This document shows, piece after piece, positions 62,448-64,000 of a stretch of 64,000 nucleotides of DNA (positions are counted from its first letter, which is position 1; the number at the start of each line of letters is the position of its first letter). A model generated the notes under the pieces. It had not been told where the DNA came from, made no database searches, and saw only the letters and a program-made list of their open reading frames with translations. Source of the stretch: an uncultured Acetatifactor sp. (lineage in GTDB: Bacteria > Bacillota > Clostridia > Lachnospirales > Lachnospiraceae); NCBI GenBank assembly GCA_910587555.1, contig CAJULV010000006.1:1-64000 (forward strand). Direction: 5' to 3'. Made by a program: the position numbers and the translations under genes.

Positions 62448-63437
62448 ATGGAACAGAAGAAATTTGAATTTAATATGGCTCAAATCGGCAGAAGGATTTC
62501 GGGGCTTCGCAAGGATCAGAATATGACACAGATGGAGCTGGCGGATAAGCTGGGAATCAGTTTCCAGGCTGTCTCCAACTGGGAGCGCGGCAATACCATG
62601 CCCGATATCGGCAAGCTGCCGGAACTGGCGGAGATTTTCCGGGTGACGATAGACGAATTGCTGGGCGAAACTTCCGGTCTGGTGAACAGCGCGGCTCAGG
62701 GGGACATGGAACGATATATAGAAGAAAACCCGGTCACGGTGGAGGAATTTGCCCAGGCGGCTCCGCTGCTTCCTCCGATCCAGGCAGAAGCGGGATTCGA
62801 AAAGCTGACAGCGCGGAACCCGCGGATCAGGTTAAGGGATGTAGAGGGCATTCTGCCCTATATCGGCAGGGATGTGGTGGACGAACTGGCATTGAAATAT
62901 GCGGATTCTTCGGATTGGAAGGATTTGGATGTAATTGCGCCCTTTGTCAGCGGGCATGTGCTGGGGCAGATTGCGGATAAACTGGCGGCAGAGGGGAAGA
63001 ACATTGAGGATATCGCACCTTACCTGGACAGCGAGCATATTGACCATGCGGCACTTGTATATGAGGCGGCATCACAGTGGGGGTATCTGGAGGACATTGC
63101 GCCCTTTATAAGCAGAACGATGCTGGAGCAGATTGCAGGCAGGCTGGCGGAAGCGGGGAAATATGGATCTCTGGAGGACTTCCTGCCCTTCCTTGGCGCC
63201 GAGACGGTGGCTGCACTGGCGCGGAAAGCTTATGAGGACCATGGAACAGGCGGAGCGGAGGCGTTTATGCCGTTCCTGCCGGACGCTGTGAAACAGGAAA
63301 TAGCGCGGAAGGAATATGACAGGAACGGTCTGGGAGGCCTGGAAGAGATTGCGTGCTTCCTGAACAGGGATTATCTGAACGGATTGGTGAAAGAGGCACT
63401 GGATAAGGGCGGATTCAAGACGCCTGGTTTGTTGTAG
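62448..63437 (+). CDS. XRE-family regulator with a C-terminal tandem-repeat domain
   Basis: 329 aa. The HTH is RRISGLRKDQNMTQMELADK then LGISFQAVSNWERGNTMPDI. From about residue 125, a unit of ~31-33 residues recurs about six or seven times, each with L-x-D-I-A-P-F-(I/V) followed by LxxIAxxLA (examples LEDIAPFISRTMLEQIAGRL and LDVIAPFVSGHVLGQIADKL). The repeats suggest a HEAT-like solenoid for protein contact. GAGGAAAG precedes the ATG. A GGGGCGG/CCGCCCC hairpin follows. The target genes are unknown; the AraC-type gene is next. Confidence 0.9.
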   Translation: MEQKKFEFNMAQIGRRISGLRKDQNMTQMELADKLGISFQAVSNWERGNTMPDIGKLPELAEIFRVTIDELLGETSGLVNSAAQGDMERYIEENPVTVEEFAQAAPLLPPIQAEAGFEKLTARNPRIRLRDVEGILPYIGRDVVDELALKYADSSDWKDLDVIAPFVSGHVLGQIADKLAAEGKNIEDIAPYLDSEHIDHAALVYEAASQWGYLEDIAPFISRTMLEQIAGRLAEAGKYGSLEDFLPFLGAETVAALARKAYEDHGTGGAEAFMPFLPDAVKQEIARKEYDRNGLGGLEEIACFLNRDYLNGLVKEALDKGGFKTPGLL

Positions 63438-63467
63438 GACATTGGGAACTGTGAGCCATGGCTCGGA

Positions 63468-63488
63468 GGGGCGGAATTCCGCCCCTTT
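63468..63488 (+). terminator. Terminator after the XRE regulator
   Basis: GGGGCGG AATT CCGCCCC (63468-63485), then TTT. GAGCCATGGCTC just before adds a second palindrome. Confidence 0.7.
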
Positions 63489-63627
63489 GATGCAATTGTA
63501 ACAGTCGGCGGAAAGAAAGCCCAGATTATGGATATGCCGCATTTTTCGTCAAGAAAAAATCCTGTCTTTCCTGTATGCTGTCTTTGTCGGGAAGAAAAAT
63601 CATTTTCAAGACAGAGGAGGCCGAAAG

Positions 63628-64000
63628 ATGAATGAGAAGGATCCCATATTCCTTTCCCTGGCAATGATAGAGGAAAGACTTCAGGAGAAGCTTACCGTGG
63701 AGATATTGGCGGAGGGCGTTCACTTTTCCAAATATCACTATCAGCGCATCTTCCGGGAGGCGGTGGGAGAAACCGTCATGGGCTATGTAAACAGGCGCAG
63801 GCTGTTCCTGGCGGCGGGAGAACTGGCCGGGACGGGGAATTCCGTACTTTCCGTTGCGTTAAAGTACGGATATGATTCCCATGAAGGGTTTACCCGCAGC
63901 TTCAAGGCGTATCTGGGAGTCACGCCCACGGAATACAGGAAATACCATTCTTTTATAGGCCTGCCGGGAAAGAAAAAGGAGGAAGGCAGGATGATGTATT
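63628..64000 (+). CDS. AraC-family regulator, N-terminal part, cut by window end
   Basis: The ATG at 63628 follows GAGGAGG. The frame is open to the window end (124 codons). LTVEILAEGVHFSKYHYQRI is the first AraC helix-turn-helix and SVLSVALKYGYDSHEGFTRS the second; GVTPTEYRKYHSFIG closes the AraC domain. The HTH stands at the N terminus, and a further domain (perhaps a GyrI-like effector-binding domain, as in many Firmicutes members) would lie beyond 64000. Confidence 0.9.
   Translation, partial: MNEKDPIFLSLAMIEERLQEKLTVEILAEGVHFSKYHYQRIFREAVGETVMGYVNRRRLFLAAGELAGTGNSVLSVALKYGYDSHEGFTRSFKAYLGVTPTEYRKYHSFIGLPGKKKEEGRMMY

Overview
The window reads like a chromosome segment from a low-GC Gram-positive gut anaerobe, most likely a Lachnospiraceae member (Clostridia). 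This is inferred from strong AGGAGG-type ribosome binding sites, TTG starts, an agr-type peptide system, LytTR/GHKL two-component pairs, a BceAB-like transporter module and several families typical of that group. I saw no rRNA, tRNA or CRISPR array. All family calls come from reading motifs; no database search was possible.

Layout. 0-14.5 kb is mostly metabolic and sensory: a broken DUF4091 gene end, a chemoreceptor, a LacI-type regulator followed by nagB-nagA and a sialic-acid-lyase-like gene, a second chemoreceptor, a secreted GH13 lipoprotein, galK-galT and a sugar O-acetyltransferase. 14.5-18.3 kb is an AT-rich agr-like quorum-sensing locus: response regulator and kinase on the minus strand, then divergently a 51-residue agrD-like peptide gene overlapping agrB. 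A pair of LytTR-type direct repeats lies between the two arms. 18.3-23.2 kb holds a large binding-protein-like lipoprotein, a frameshifted acetyltransferase, another lipoprotein and a glycosyltransferase. 23.4-28.1 kb is a complete Bce-like peptide-sensing and resistance module (ATPase, permease, regulator, kinase), followed by a 39-bp tandem repeat, an APH-fold kinase, a MITE-like element, a microbial PARG, a HAD phosphatase and 3-methyladenine glycosylase I.

32.7-55 kb is an accessory region rich in nucleic-acid-acting and conflict-type genes. It holds a stand-alone AAA ATPase; an overlapping ATPase plus PD-(D/E)XK nuclease pair; an overlapping methyltransferase plus PLD-helicase pair; a fusion of SF1 helicase, PD-(D/E)XK nuclease and DEDDh exonuclease; a gene broken at a T7 tract; hicAB; a metalloprotease/exported protein/XRE cassette bounded by two inverted copies of an ~82-bp palindromic repeat; and a tight three-gene operon (helical-repeat protein, 1278-aa SF1 helicase with zinc fingers, winged-helix and Myb-like ends, 1123-aa helical protein). 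This last operon, together with the ATPase-nuclease pair and the triple-domain helicase, is my best candidate for an undescribed system. A role in defence is inference from domains and neighbourhood only.

55-64 kb returns to signalling: a LytTR/GHKL pair, a third chemoreceptor, a GGDEF diguanylate cyclase, a YhfC-type membrane protein with a DUF3887-like lipoprotein, an XRE regulator carrying a repeat domain, and the start of an AraC-type regulator cut by the window end. A palindromic repeat with a conserved loop recurs at 24.47, 42.31 and 62.20 kb.
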